Positions 48,101 through 54,534 of a stretch of 64,000 nucleotides of DNA are shown piece by piece (positions within the stretch are counted from its first letter, which is position 1; every line of letters starts with the position of its first letter). The translations under genes were made by a program, and so were the position numbers. Below the pieces are notes generated by a model. It saw only the letters and a list, made by a program, of their open reading frames with translations, had not been told where the DNA came from and did not search any database. This DNA comes from Ochotona curzoniae (Eukaryota > Chordata > Mammalia > Lagomorpha > Ochotonidae), in assembly GCF_017591425.1 (NCBI RefSeq), contig NW_024465751.1, positions 9,486,001 to 9,550,000 on the forward strand. The letters run 5' to 3'.

Positions 48101-50954
48101 TAACATAACATGCAATAGCTAAGTTTTGTTCTTCACCTGTTTTAGGACCAGCCTATAATATGACACGGTACATCTGCACTTATGAAAGTTCCAAAAATCT
48201 TCGCCACACATCTTCAGGAACCGAGGACACACATGACCCCGCACTAAGTACCCACCGTGGAGCCACAGAGAGGCAGACACAGCAGGCATCCCAGAAGGCC
48301 ATGAAAGCTGCACACAGGGGAGGGAGGACTCAGAGGCTTATGGGAGGAAGGGCAGGGCAGTGGCTTCTCCCCGTCCGTCACCAACCCTCAGCCCACCCTA
48401 AGGATGTGCCCAGGGTCACGAGGAAGGGCCCGTGAATCCACAAACACCACAGCACCAACCGCGAGGCAGAATACACATGTCTTCCACACATGCCACCTAT
48501 TGTTTTTCCAACACACTTGGGTGTCACAGAGAAAAAAACGAACAGGAGTCTCTGCCCCCTTAGACTGATTCAGTCAGTTCCCCAGTGTTGAGTTTTAGCT
48601 GTCTTTTTCCTTCGTTTTTTCAAAGGCAGAGCTACAGAGAGAGACAAAGTATCTTCCATCTGCTAGCTTACTGCCCAAATGGCCAACACAGCCCAGGATA
48701 GCCCAGGCTGAAGCCAGGTGCCTCTCCCAGGTCCCCGACACAATGACATTGTCCAAGGCTCTGGAGTCCCCGCTGCCATCCCCAAGGAGTGTATCAGATG
48801 CTCATAGGAGCCCATGTGCGATACCAGCAATGCAGGTGGGGGTTTAACCCTCTGTGCCACAGTAGTGGCACCAGTCCCAACTGTTTTTTCAAGAGTACAA
48901 TTAACATGTGCAAGACTACCTCAAAACCTTTCACATTAAAAGGAGCAAGAGGCTTTATATTAGAAAATGCAGGGACTCATTGTTGGAATAAAAAAGCTGG
49001 GGATAGGGGCCTGGTGCGACGGCTCAATTAACGAATCCTCCCCTTGAACGTGCCAGGATCCCATATGCACGCCAGTTTGTGTCCTGGCTGCTTCACTTCC
49101 CTTCCAGCTCCCTGCTTGTGGCCTGGGAAAGCAGCAGAAGTGGGGGTAAGTGTCTGAGCTCCTGGAATCCCATAGGAGACCTGGGTGGCTTCAGTCTGCT
49201 TGTGGACATCTGGGCAAAGAACCAGCAGATGGAGGATCTCTCTGTTTCTTCCCTTCTCTCTAAAGATCACTTTCAAATAAATAAAGAAGTCTTAAAAAAA
49301 AAAAAAAAAAAAAGAGGGAGGGAGATGATGATACTGTCCCGCAACTATCACTAGATGATTCTGGTAGCGGAAAGGCTGACACTGCAGAGTCACAGGCTGG
49401 GGACAAAGGGGGCTCCCTGGCATACTGCGCGTTCACACATGCCTGCAAAAGATGGAACAATTAAAACACCACAAGGGTCCAGCGTGATAGCCCAGTAGCT
49501 AAAGTCCTCGCCTTGCACAGACACCGGGATCCCACGTGAGCGCCGGTTCGTATCCTGGCAGCCCTGCTTCCCAGCTAGCTCCCTGTTTGTGACTTAGGAA
49601 TGCAGTTGAGGACGGCTCAAAGCCTTGGGACCCTGCACCCAAGTGGGAGACCTGGAGGAGATTCCTGGCTCCTGGCTTTGGATCAGCACAGTTCTGACCA
49701 TTGCAGCTGCTTGGGGAATGAATCGGAAGACCTTCCTCTCTGTCTCTCCTCCTCTCTGTATAGCTGCCTTTCCAATAAAAAAATAAATAAATCTTAAAAA
49801 AAAAAAAAAAAGAAGAAGAAGAACCATGAGTTTTTCCCAAGGGGCTCTGTTAACTCTATTTACTGCTAGCCCCCCCACGCCACCCCCAGTGTCTGGATGC
49901 ACGCATCACACACTCCATCCACTCAGTGAAGAAAACAATGAGCAGGCATTAGGGAGAACTATGACAGCTAGAAGAGGTGAGGATTGCAGCATCACGCAGC
50001 AGGTGCCCCACCACCACCTGCTAGAGGGACCACGCCATGCAAACCATCGCCCCCCCCCAAAGCCTTCTCAGCGTAAAGGGAGGACAGTGACAATTACAGA
50101 GCCTGTTTCCCCAGGATGGACAGCACCTCATGGAGCTGGGCCTGACACGCAGATCGGCCTGACGGCCAGCTGAAGGCAAGGGGCAGTTTCTAGACGGTGC
50201 TAGAAACCGTCAGGCAGGAACTGGAAGCTAGGGAGGATACGAGAGGGGAGGCATTCCTCAAGGAAAGCACAGGAAGATGGGAGAGAAAGGGTGGTGGTGT
50301 CGCAGCTGCGGAGGTGGCCTGGGACAAGGGGGCAGTGCCAGACTGTGCCACTGCACCTCCACTCCTCCTCAAGCGACCTGCAACCCCTCGCTGTCACCTG
50401 CAAACTGGGGCTAAGGCTTGTCTTCCTTCTGGAGCGACCTCTGAGGCTGGCATATGGCAAACACATGGCTTTGTTTAAATGTGACAGCAGGGTGGTTGGC
50501 AGAGCATACCTCCTGGCGCCAGCGTAGGAGCCTTGAGCCAGGATCCCCGGGATGTTATCAGCCAGCCAGGCTGACCTTAGCAAAAATACCTCAGACTCAA
50601 TCTCCAATTCCCTTCCCTTGGTTCGGCTCCGGCTTCAGCACACTAACTTCTAAACGTTTGGGCGCTGCACCTCTCATCTCCAACCTTCGCCCCCAAGCAC
50701 TGAGTTCCACCAAGCCCATCCAGCCCCGAAAGGCGCCAGACGGGGATGCGAACCCTGCCCTCAGGACGCCAAAGCTGCCGGGCACGCTCCCTCCTCCAGC
50801 AAAACAGTCGCACCCTCCCGAGGAGCCGGGGAGACTCGGGGCTCGCGCCCGCGCCTCCTCACCAGTAGCAGCTGCTGTAGACACAGGCGTCCCGTGGCGG
50901 GCCTGCCGGCTGGTAGCTCACACCGACGGCCGCGGCAGGGGCGTCCCCCTCCAT
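30001..50954 (-). CDS. NTAQ1: Protein N-terminal glutamine amidohydrolase (six coding exons, complete gene)
   Basis: The enzyme deamidates N-terminal Gln of proteins to Glu, releasing ammonia, so that arginyl-transferase and UBR ubiquitin ligases can act (Arg/N-degron pathway, cytosol and nucleus). The coding exons on the minus strand are 50954-50863, 44010-43911, 41170-41120, 36042-35894, 35337-35213 and 30110-30001: 627 bp, 208 residues plus TGA. Intron phases are 2, 0, 0, 2, 1 and every boundary is GT-AG. By alignment with the human protein from memory (205 residues; Cys28, His81, Asp97), the catalytic residues are Cys31, His84 and Asp100. The family signature WDYHV is at residues 81-85. 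The start ATG sits in a strong Kozak context (GCCATGG) inside a CpG island. The N-terminal tail has three extra residues compared with human. No frameshift or stop interrupts the reading frame, so the gene looks functional. Identification is from protein similarity recalled, not from a search. Confidence 0.97.
30570..30826 (+). mobile_element. CSINE, young subtype, tailless
   Basis: Head gcctggcggcgtggcctagc is nearly consensus, but the copy stops at gagtgaaccatcgg and lacks the CT-rich part and A tail. Confidence 0.9.
31085..31467 (+). mobile_element. CSINE, old copy with long A tail
   Basis: catcacggcatagcaaggca head; CT-rich 3' part; tail of about 20 A at 31449-31467. Confidence 0.85.
31560..32110 (-). 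mobile_element. L1 3' region, reverse
   Basis: Reads in reverse as tgctcrgtgaaat..gccaatccc then gggacaaatatcatg, the phrase also seen in sense at 41970-42020. No intact frame. Confidence 0.6.
32158..32290 (+). mobile_element. Old L1M-like 3' end
   Basis: ctttgcttcagagtaacgca and agacactcctttgtttggat fit an old mammal-wide 3' end; weak. Confidence 0.35.
32291..33050. other. Intronic unique stretch
   Basis: No exon or repeat recognised. Confidence 0.5.
33053..33315 (+). mobile_element. CSINE with internal losses
   Basis: ggctggcactgtggcacagt head; loses the part between ctcctggctttg and cctctctg; tail aaataaaaataaatcttta. Confidence 0.88.
33488..33815 (+). mobile_element. CSINE, full length
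   Basis: gggcccagtgcaatgaatca head to aagaaaaataaacctttaaa tail. Confidence 0.88.
34560..34650 (+). repeat. L2-like fragment
   Basis: gcacttgcacaggcagtatt and ccctgtgctggaatgatctc resemble the distal part of L2. Confidence 0.4.
34875..34995 (+). repeat. MIR-like fragment
   Basis: catcacaagaaaccctacc, ctactattcccactgttaat and gctgcctagggtcccagccc weakly follow MIR. Confidence 0.4.
35213..35337 (-). CDS. NTAQ1: NTAQ1 coding exon 5
   Basis: Encodes the end of Arg131 through residue 172 and one base of Asp173: [20 protein letters not shown], then a proline-rich loop [13 protein letters not shown]. The acceptor is TGTGCAG and the donor G|GTGAGT. Two arginines, at residues 155 and 172, replace Ser and Gly of the human protein as I recall it; both are CG-containing Arg codons (CGT and CGA). 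Confidence 0.96.
35338..35893 (-). other. NTAQ1: NTAQ1 intron 4
   Basis: 556-bp phase-2 intron with no repeats recognised. Confidence 0.95.
35894..36042 (-). CDS. NTAQ1: NTAQ1 coding exon 4 (catalytic His and Asp)
   Basis: Encodes residues 82-130 and two bases of Arg131. It opens with DYHVVLLHV, completing the WDYHV signature and giving the catalytic His84, followed by the [15 protein letters not shown] stretch with catalytic Asp100. It ends in [12 protein letters not shown]. The acceptor has a good pyrimidine tract ending TTCCAG; the donor is AG|GTGAGG. Intron 4, between this exon and exon 5, is the smallest at 556 bp and is free of SINEs. Confidence 0.97.
36185..37210 (+). mobile_element. 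Polyadenylated interspersed repeat, copy C, with tandem segments
   Basis: Begins with about five imperfect 60-80-bp tandem segments, each with a motif such as cccactggcacatgtgtg or cccactggtttgcgtggg, at 36215-36500. A unique part follows (gcacatggaggatacggcag, aattatcaaaaccacttgag), then a G/C tract and A-rich end aaaaataaaatttata plus 14 A. The most complete of three copies; taken as an L1-lineage 3' end. Confidence 0.65.
37211..37480 (+). other. Intronic stretch, possibly old L1
   Basis: gaccccacaacttcacctct and tattccatagaaaaatggca faintly resemble old L1 ORF2; not certain. Confidence 0.3.
37483..37800 (+). mobile_element. CSINE, full length
   Basis: cgacccagcacagtggccca head; ccaataaaaatgaataaat tail. 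First of a head-to-tail pair. Confidence 0.9.
37808..38066 (+). mobile_element. CSINE with internal deletion
   Basis: gggcccggcaaggtagccta head; the gcagtcaaggacggcc to ctcctgg part is lost; full tail. Confidence 0.9.
38265..38487 (-). mobile_element. CSINE, old copy, leading into a minisatellite
   Basis: ccaggtctcccacacgggtg, ggcaggtccccacctactta and ccagtgctccaacgtgggac are SINE middle and head-proximal parts in reverse; the head itself is replaced by the 13-bp array. Confidence 0.6.
38488..38604. repeat. 13-bp minisatellite, nine units
   Basis: Exactly 117 bp: units of the form gtggggctccgaa or gtgggactctgac, no unit of abnormal length. Variants alternate along the array, implying local duplication of pairs. 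Confidence 0.97.
39028..39308 (+). mobile_element. CSINE, old copy, interrupted near its tail
   Basis: gggccagctctgcagtatag head; middle complete; a second CSINE is inserted after ctctgtaacattactttt, and the rest of its tail is at 39651-39710. Confidence 0.85.
39309..39650 (-). mobile_element. CSINE inserted into a CSINE, exact 15-bp TSD
   Basis: Young reverse copy between identical ctgtaacattacttt at 39294-39308 and 39651-39665. Its head end (gctaggccatgctgctggg) is intact. Confidence 0.95.
39980..40083. repeat. 22-bp minisatellite, about 4.5 units
   Basis: Unit aaggccaggggaagggcccagc-like; two perfect copies in the centre and decayed ones at each edge. Purine/GC-rich. Confidence 0.95.
40455..40565 (+). 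repeat. MIR fragment
   Basis: gaggcaagtcacacagctga and gaggactagggtttaagcct are MIR-like. Confidence 0.55.
40641..40945 (+). mobile_element. CSINE, old subtype
   Basis: gggctggcactgtggcacac head; ctctcaaataaataaataaa tail. Confidence 0.9.
41120..41170 (-). CDS. NTAQ1: NTAQ1 coding exon 3 (51-bp microexon-like)
   Basis: Encodes residues 65-81, [17 protein letters not shown]. The exon is a whole number of codons (51 bp) with phase 0 at both ends, so skipping it would keep the frame but remove the Trp of the WDYHV signature. The acceptor is TTTTGTAG and the donor TGG|GTAAGC. It is too short to be found by frame length; it was located by searching for the segment expected between exons 2 and 4. 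Confidence 0.95.
41405..41586 (+). mobile_element. CSINE with middle deletion
   Basis: gacagctcagtgggtgggcc jumps to gggcccctgtgggagaccca; tail ends in the target site of the next insertion. Confidence 0.75.
41587..41880 (-). mobile_element. CSINE with exact 11-bp TSD
   Basis: Flanked by taaagataaaa at 41576-41586 and 41881-41891; inserted in the tail of the preceding CSINE, tail to tail. Confidence 0.9.
41895..42072 (+). mobile_element. L1 fragment, sense
   Basis: gaaaaagaatgaaattattc, gagaccattttgctcagtga and aataagccaatcccaaaagg are typical L1 distal sequence. Confidence 0.7.
42077..42397 (+). mobile_element. CSINE, young subtype with 7-bp duplication
   Basis: ggcccagtgcaatggcctag head; ccgggat is duplicated at 42122-42135; gtaatgaaaataaataaat tail. 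Confidence 0.92.
42425..42660 (-). mobile_element. L1 ORF2 internal fragment, reverse
   Basis: Translated on the minus strand it shows [18 protein letters not shown] and then FLEKM, matching the segment of L1 ORF2 before the reverse transcriptase core. Broken at both ends. Confidence 0.6.
42661..42799 (+). mobile_element. L1 3' UTR piece, sense, left of a SINE
   Basis: tcatttccagatgtgaagat, acaatgcagtatgtatctct and aaagatggactcccaatgaa belong to a lagomorph L1 3' UTR; continues at 43120. Confidence 0.55.
42800..43119 (-). mobile_element. CSINE inserted in an L1 3' UTR
   Basis: Young reverse copy; head ends aggccaccggcccgggcccc. Imperfect short TSD (aatatat) on both sides. Confidence 0.92.
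43120..43345 (+). mobile_element. L1 3' UTR end with A-rich tail
   Basis: aggatgctggactgtctgcc, then a G-rich purine tract, cccagagcctatggaactgt and an A/G tail at 43312-43345, the same ending as at 240-322. Confidence 0.7.
43346..43600 (+). mobile_element. CSINE, old diverged copy
   Basis: ggctgttgctgtggtacagt head; tggctcttgccttgggcctg middle; tail lost. Confidence 0.65.
43676..43745 (+). mobile_element. CSINE head fragment
   Basis: gcccagcatgatgactcact then a short diverged stretch; no middle or tail. Confidence 0.5.
43911..44010 (-). CDS. NTAQ1: NTAQ1 coding exon 2
   Basis: A 100-bp exon that supplies the last base of the catalytic Cys31 codon and residues 32-64, beginning [18 protein letters not shown] and ending SNERKM. 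The acceptor is TTTCAG and the donor ATG|GTAAGT, leaving phase 0. It is flanked by intron 1 (6.9 kb) and intron 2 (2.7 kb). Confidence 0.96.
44290..44415 (+). repeat. MIR element
   Basis: ccaactcagtcacttacaag, cttctctgaaaatctgctca and tctgtaacatagacataatt are MIR in order. Confidence 0.65.
44745..45085 (-). mobile_element. CSINE, old subtype
   Basis: T tail, ccattcactggttcactcct, head ending gttacggcactagcccc. Confidence 0.88.
45250..45557 (+). mobile_element. CSINE, old diverged copy
   Basis: gctcctgactgcagcctgac and gcagccatctgtggagtgag in the 3' half; head weak. First of a head-to-tail pair. Confidence 0.7.
45563..45915 (+). mobile_element. CSINE, young subtype, CT block doubled
   Basis: ggctcagcgatgtggcctag head; the tctctcctcctctctg block occurs twice at 45833-45862; tail aataaaaataagtaaatct. 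Confidence 0.92.
46096..46225 (+). mobile_element. CSINE 5' part, old subtype
   Basis: aggctggcattgtggcatag to cccgaaaagcagcaagtg, then breaks off. Confidence 0.7.
46300..46420 (-). mobile_element. CSINE fragment, reverse, doubtful
   Basis: gccaggactggcacccaggc and caaggtgcacacccgggccg may be SINE middle and head in reverse. Confidence 0.35.
46713..47054 (-). mobile_element. CSINE, full length
   Basis: attttatttttattggatag tail side; head gccactaagctactgtgctg then ggccc. First of two reverse copies in tandem. Confidence 0.92.
47055..47364 (-). mobile_element. CSINE, full length
   Basis: tttgtttttattggaaaatc tail side; head gccaccaggctattgcacca then ggcccc. It abuts the copy to its left with no unique DNA between. 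Confidence 0.92.
47405..47513 (-). mobile_element. Half CSINE (5' part only) with a 14-bp TSD
   Basis: Only gggagctggatgggaagcag to the head ctatcacgccgggccc is present; no A tail. Flanked by tgtaggtaactaca (47391-47404) and tgtaggcaactaca (47514-47527), one mismatch. Confidence 0.85.
47632..47690 (+). mobile_element. CSINE head fragment
   Basis: gaggctggcattgttgccag to gtagcactggcagcccc. Confidence 0.55.
47695..47993 (+). mobile_element. CSINE with small deletions
   Basis: tagtgatggctcaacaagtt head; cctggaagcttctggctcct shows loss of the gagaccc block; aataaaaaataaataaacc tail. Confidence 0.85.
47996..48056 (-). mobile_element. CSINE head fragment, reverse
   Basis: ggaagtggagcagtaccagc and ggctcaacccactatgccac are the 5' part of an old CSINE in reverse. 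Confidence 0.5.
48057..48597. other. Intron 1 unique stretch
   Basis: No exon or repeat recognised. Confidence 0.5.
48598..48877 (-). mobile_element. CSINE, old subtype
   Basis: tttttcaaaggcagagctac tail side; head ccacagtagtggcaccagtc. Confidence 0.85.
49007..49313 (+). mobile_element. CSINE, shortened middle
   Basis: ggggcctggtgcgacggctc head; cactttcaaataaataaaga tail with about 20 A. Confidence 0.88.
49476..49812 (+). mobile_element. CSINE, young subtype
   Basis: gggtccagcgtgatagccca head; ccaataaaaaaataaataaa tail with A run then GAA repeats to 49822. Confidence 0.92.
49825..50639. other. Repeat-free end of intron 1 before the CpG island
   Basis: No SINEs for about 1.7 kb up to 51576. 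C run at 50051-50058. No additional exon recognised. Confidence 0.5.
50863..50954 (-). CDS. NTAQ1: NTAQ1 coding exon 1
   Basis: Encodes residues 1-30 plus two bases (TG) of the Cys31 codon. The N-terminal part ([18 protein letters not shown]) is the low-complexity tail that varies between species; [12 protein letters not shown] is the conserved entry to the fold. The donor is TG|GTGAGG. Translation start is chosen at 50954 because it is the family's MEG start, has purine-rich Kozak context, and lies in the CpG island. Any 5' untranslated sequence lies between this ATG and roughly 51.1 kb; the cap site cannot be placed from sequence alone. Confidence 0.95.
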
Positions 50955-51078
50955 GGCGGGCGGGCTCGCCGGCTCGGGAAGGGCCTGAGGAGAACCGAGC
51001 CGGCCAATCGCAGGAGCAAGCCGGCGGGCGGCCCTCTTGCTCCAGGAGCCGGGCGAGCAGGGTGGGCCGCTTCCGGGA

Positions 51079-51240
51079 GGCGGGCCGGAGCGGGGCGGGA
51101 TCTGATGGGAGGCGGGCCGGGGCGGGGCGGGATCTGATGGGAGGCGGGGCGGGGCGGAGGCGAGGTCTGATTGGGCCCGGGGCGGAGGGCGGGGTCTGTT
51201 GGGGGCCGGGCGGGGCTGATGGGCGGGGTCTGGGCGGGGC
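51079..51240. repeat. Tandem 32-bp GC-box repeat in the promoter
   Basis: Two near-identical 32-bp units (51079-51110 and 51111-51142, one mismatch) followed by about three decayed units. Each contains a gggcgggg core and a tctgat tail. The array multiplies Sp1-type sites just upstream of the NTAQ1 start codon. Confidence 0.85.
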
Positions 51241-51575
51241 ACACGGCCGTGGTTCCCAGCGCGGGAAGGCCAGGACTGAGTGGGCGGGGCTATTTTTCAA
51301 AGTGGGTGGAGCCAGGGAGACGCCGAGGCTGGCGCGTTCCGGGAGGACGGAGTCAGGGCGGGCGTGAGGGCCGGGGAGGCGTTCCGAGGCGGCGCCACGT
51401 GCTCCGGAGGGCGGTTCTGGGGCGCGGGGGATCGCTGGAAGCTTGCGGGAAAGGTCACTGGCAGGCCGCCTGCGGGAGGAGCTGGGTAGGAGGCTCTGGA
51501 GTAGCTGAGCCAGTGGCCCTGAGGGGCTGGGCCTGTGTGTCCTAGAACACCAGAGGCTCGTGTGTGAAAATTGGA

Positions 51576-51898
51576 GCTGTAGGGCCCAGTAGAGCGCGGT
51601 GGCTAAAGTCCTTGCTTTGCACGCTCTGGGATCCTATATGGCGCCGGATTGTGTCCAGGCCCATCCAACTCCCTGCTTGTGGCCTGGGAAAGCAGTCAAG
51701 GACGGCCCAAAGCCTTGGGACCCTGCACCCTCATGGGGGACCTGGAAGAGTTCGTTGCTCCTGGCTTCAGATCAGCTCAGCTCCAGGCGTTGCGGCAGCT
51801 TTTGGAGTGAACCATCGGACGGAAGATCTTCCTCTCTGTCTCTCCTCCTCTCTGTATATCCGCTTTCCAATAAAAATAAATAAATCTTTAAAAAGAAA
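51576..51898 (+). mobile_element. CSINE at the CpG-island edge
   Basis: agggcccagtagagcgcggt head; complete to ccaataaaaataaataaatc. Closest SINE to the NTAQ1 promoter on the upstream side. Confidence 0.92.
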
Positions 51899-52734
51899 GG
51901 CGTCACACCCCAGATATGATCGGGAGAACTAGGAAAGAGATCCCTGGATACAGCAAGAAAATACCTTTCAGAGGGCACCAAGCAGGTGGATGTTGTCTGA
52001 GAGCCTGATTGATAAGAGGTCTTGGTAAACTTTGTAGCCTTCTGAATTGCTTGTGCTTGCAACAGGTCTAGGATGTTACAGCTGATCAGAACGCTACCAT
52101 CACACACACTGAAGTTGTTATGCTGGCTTGTAGGCCACCCAGGTCAGACGCTAGCTTCCTGAGTCTCAGAGTCCATGAACACTACAGACTTGGAGCATAC
52201 ACTTGTGTGGAGGTTTGGATCTGTTAGCTCTTCGGACCGGGTACTGCGTACTTAACGTGACGAATATTCCCCTCAGGAGGGAGCTGGGGGGCTGGGCAGG
52301 GGTGAGAGGCTCCTGACAGCTGCTGGGATCCCATTACACTTACGGTGTGGCCCTAAGAACCTCCATAGACCTAGATGTGCTGGCTCCGTGTGCTCTCCAG
52401 CCTGACAGCCAAAGCCTCCATCCCCTGTGGCCCGCTGCATCCCACGCTGTGCGCTGAGGTTCTCTCAGCCAGCCTGCCCTCCTCCACATCCCCCTCAGGC
52501 ACTCTGATGGCCCGCTGGGCTTCACACTGCCTCCTCACCCTGACCTATCTGGAGGGCGGCCTGGCCTGTTGCTGCCTCCACCCTCACGAGAGTGACACAC
52601 TTTAAGTTGCATGCCTCCCTGCCTTGGTTAGGCACCGCAGAAAACTTCCTCATATCCGGTCACAGAATCTTATATCACAGAATAATCTTATCATCACCAT
52701 GTGTTTTTCATAACTAATAGTTCTTTTTGATTTT
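51899..52734. other. Unique upstream stretch
   Basis: No gene recognised; no ATAD2 coding exon seen. The 52260-52620 part is GC-richer. Confidence 0.5.
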
Positions 52735-53010
52735 GTATTTTATTTTCAGTTTATTTGAAAGACAGATACATCTTCCATCAGCGGGTTCCTTCCCCAAATG
52801 CCAGCAACAGCCAGAACTAGCCCATACTGAAGGCAGAGTCTGGCATTCAGTCTGGGGATCCCATGTGAGTATTTGAGCCAAGACTGACTGTCACCAAGCT
52901 GCTCATGAGCAAGAAGGTGGGATGTGAGCTGAGCTGGGATGTGAACCCAGGGCCTCCGGTATGAGATGTGGTTATAGAAGCGATGTGTTGACCACTTCAC
53001 ACAGCAGTTC
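52735..53010 (-). mobile_element. CSINE, old diverged copy
   Basis: agtttatttgaaagacagat tail side; gggatgtgaacccagggcct near the head. Confidence 0.65.
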
Positions 53011-53014
53011 TTGC

Positions 53015-53682
53015 TGTTAGACTCGGGGAGAGTCCAACCCCATGGAGGGGAGCCGCACCGTCATTGGCAAAACAAGTCAAACGCAGAGGCTGCAATAAGC
53101 ATGAGGATTTTATTGAGCATTCGCGAATGGGCAACAGAGTCTCTGGAGGCACCCAGGACTCTGCGCGCCTCACAAACATTTTGGAACAGTTTTTATAGGG
53201 CAAAATCATAAACTCTGCATAACAGTCAGCATTTCTCACTTTCAGATTAGATAGCCCAGGGGTCCCTTAACTTTGTATATTTTCTCAATTGTTGACAGTC
53301 TGTATTCCTCGTCTTAGGACTAGGTGACCCGGTACTTTCTCACTTTCTTATCCATTACATTCTTGCGTTGGCCTTGCTTCTTTATCTTCTTTATTCCTGT
53401 AATTGTCTGACTCATTTCTGGGAAACTAAAACTTTACTTGTTTCATGAAATGACTTTTCTATACTTATTCTAACATGGCTCTACTCTTGCTCAGCAGAAA
53501 GCAATATACAGAAGCAAAATCAAGCAGTTATTCTAAGCTCTTACACTTGCTTGCATCACCTGCTGTGTAGTTTCTTGTCACATGGTTGGACTCAGGCTGC
53601 TATGGAACTTCAGGCTTCAAAGCCCATGGGTTTAAGGCTTCCTGGCTTAATTTAGGAACAAATTTACTCCAGCCCCTTGTAC
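53015..53682 (-). mobile_element. Solitary endogenous-retrovirus LTR, reverse
   Basis: Reading on the minus strand it has a TATA box (TATAAAA, 53197-53191), then 75-80 bp later a poly(A) signal AATAAA (53114-53109), and ends TCTAACA at 53015, the U3-R-U5 layout of a retroviral LTR. No gag, pol or env sequence is attached, so it is a solo LTR. Class (I or II) not determined; the 5' end near 53682 is approximate. Confidence 0.7.
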
Positions 53683-53704
53683 CTGATCTTCAATAATACA
53701 AGAG

Positions 53705-54037
53705 TGGCCCAGTGCGATAGCATAGTAGTTAAGTCCTCGCCTTGGATGTACCAGGATGCCATATGGGCACTGGTTCGTATCCTGGCAGCCCTGCTTCCCA
53801 TCTAGCTCCCTGCTTGTGACTTAGGAATGCAGTTGAGGACGGCCCAAGGCTTTGGGACCCTGCACCCACATGGGACACCTGGAAGAGGATGCTGGCTCCT
53901 GGCTTCGAATTGGCTCAGCTCCAACCATTGCAGCCACTTGGGGAGTGAACTATTGGATGGAAAATCTTCCTCTGTCTCTCCTCTTCTCTGTATATCTGAC
54001 TTTGCAATAAAAATACATAAATCTTTTTAAAAAATAC
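53705..54037 (+). mobile_element. CSINE, young subtype
   Basis: agtggcccagtgcgatagca head; gcaataaaaatacataaatc tail. Confidence 0.92.
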
Positions 54038-54044
54038 ATAGTAC

Positions 54045-54140
54045 AATTGACCTCACAGGGTTATTAACAACAGTTGGTTAACTTCATGAATATGAAGCAC
54101 TTAAAACAGTTGCTGTGCATAATAACAAGTGTTAGCAACC
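54045..54140 (+). repeat. MIR fragment
   Basis: gacctcacagggttattaac and gaagcacttaaaacagttgc follow the MIR 3' part. Confidence 0.6.
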
Positions 54141-54404
54141 ATGATTTTCAGCGGAATCTCACTTCCTGACTTCCTACAGACCAGGCCACCCATCACGGAG
54201 TCTTGCTCGTCCTTCGCTCCTCCAAGCCTGTGTGCCAGATGGCTGTTTACTCTCCTCCCCTTGCTTCTTCCCAGCCTTTTCCAGAAATCAATGCCTTCCA
54301 TCTCTTCACACCTTTGTTCCCATTTTATCACAACTTTGAGCAGCAGTTTCATATTGAGTACTTTGATCTCGATGTCTGCCTTAAGCAGCTCAGGGCCTGC
54401 CTTT

Positions 54405-54505
54405 TGCCTCAGGAGGTAGAATCACAAAGACAGACTTGAACTCCGTGTGACCTTGGATAAGTCACCAACCTTTCAGTGCTTATCAGTTTCTTTGCCAGGA
54501 GAAAC
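54405..54505 (+). repeat. MIR fragment
   Basis: gacttgaactccgtgtgacc and ttggataagtcaccaacctt match MIR core. Confidence 0.55.
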
Positions 54506-54534
54506 AACAGTGCCCTCACAAAGGCGGCTGGACT

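Larger units (their letters stand above)
44011..50862 (-). other. NTAQ1: NTAQ1 intron 1
   Basis: 6.9-kb phase-2 intron that cuts the catalytic Cys codon. SINE-rich from 44.7 to 49.8 kb; the 49.85-50.86 kb part is repeat-free and becomes CpG-rich. Confidence 0.95.
50640..51530. promoter_or_regulatory. NTAQ1: CpG island with GC-box promoter of NTAQ1
   Basis: Very GC-rich and CpG-dense stretch around the NTAQ1 start, in contrast to the AT-richer surroundings. It has no TATA box. It holds many GC boxes (gggcggggc) at 51079-51240, a CCAAT box on the plus strand near 51004, an inverted one (attgg) near 51170, an ETS-like cttccggg near 51070 and an E-box CACGTG at 51396-51401. Such islands often fire in both directions. 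In human, as I recall, long ATAD2 transcripts start head-to-head with NTAQ1, so a plus-strand non-coding first exon here is possible but not visible. Confidence 0.85.

Noticed and set aside
50454..51137. 227-codon plus-strand open frame across the CpG island
   Set aside because: GC-rich DNA lacks stop codons by composition; it lies opposite NTAQ1 exon 1, has no domain, and its composition is arginine/glycine/alanine-rich as expected by chance.
50761..51300. 179-codon minus-strand open frame overlapping NTAQ1 exon 1 in another frame
   Set aside because: Proline/arginine-rich product of GC-rich sequence; the NTAQ1 frame explains conservation here.
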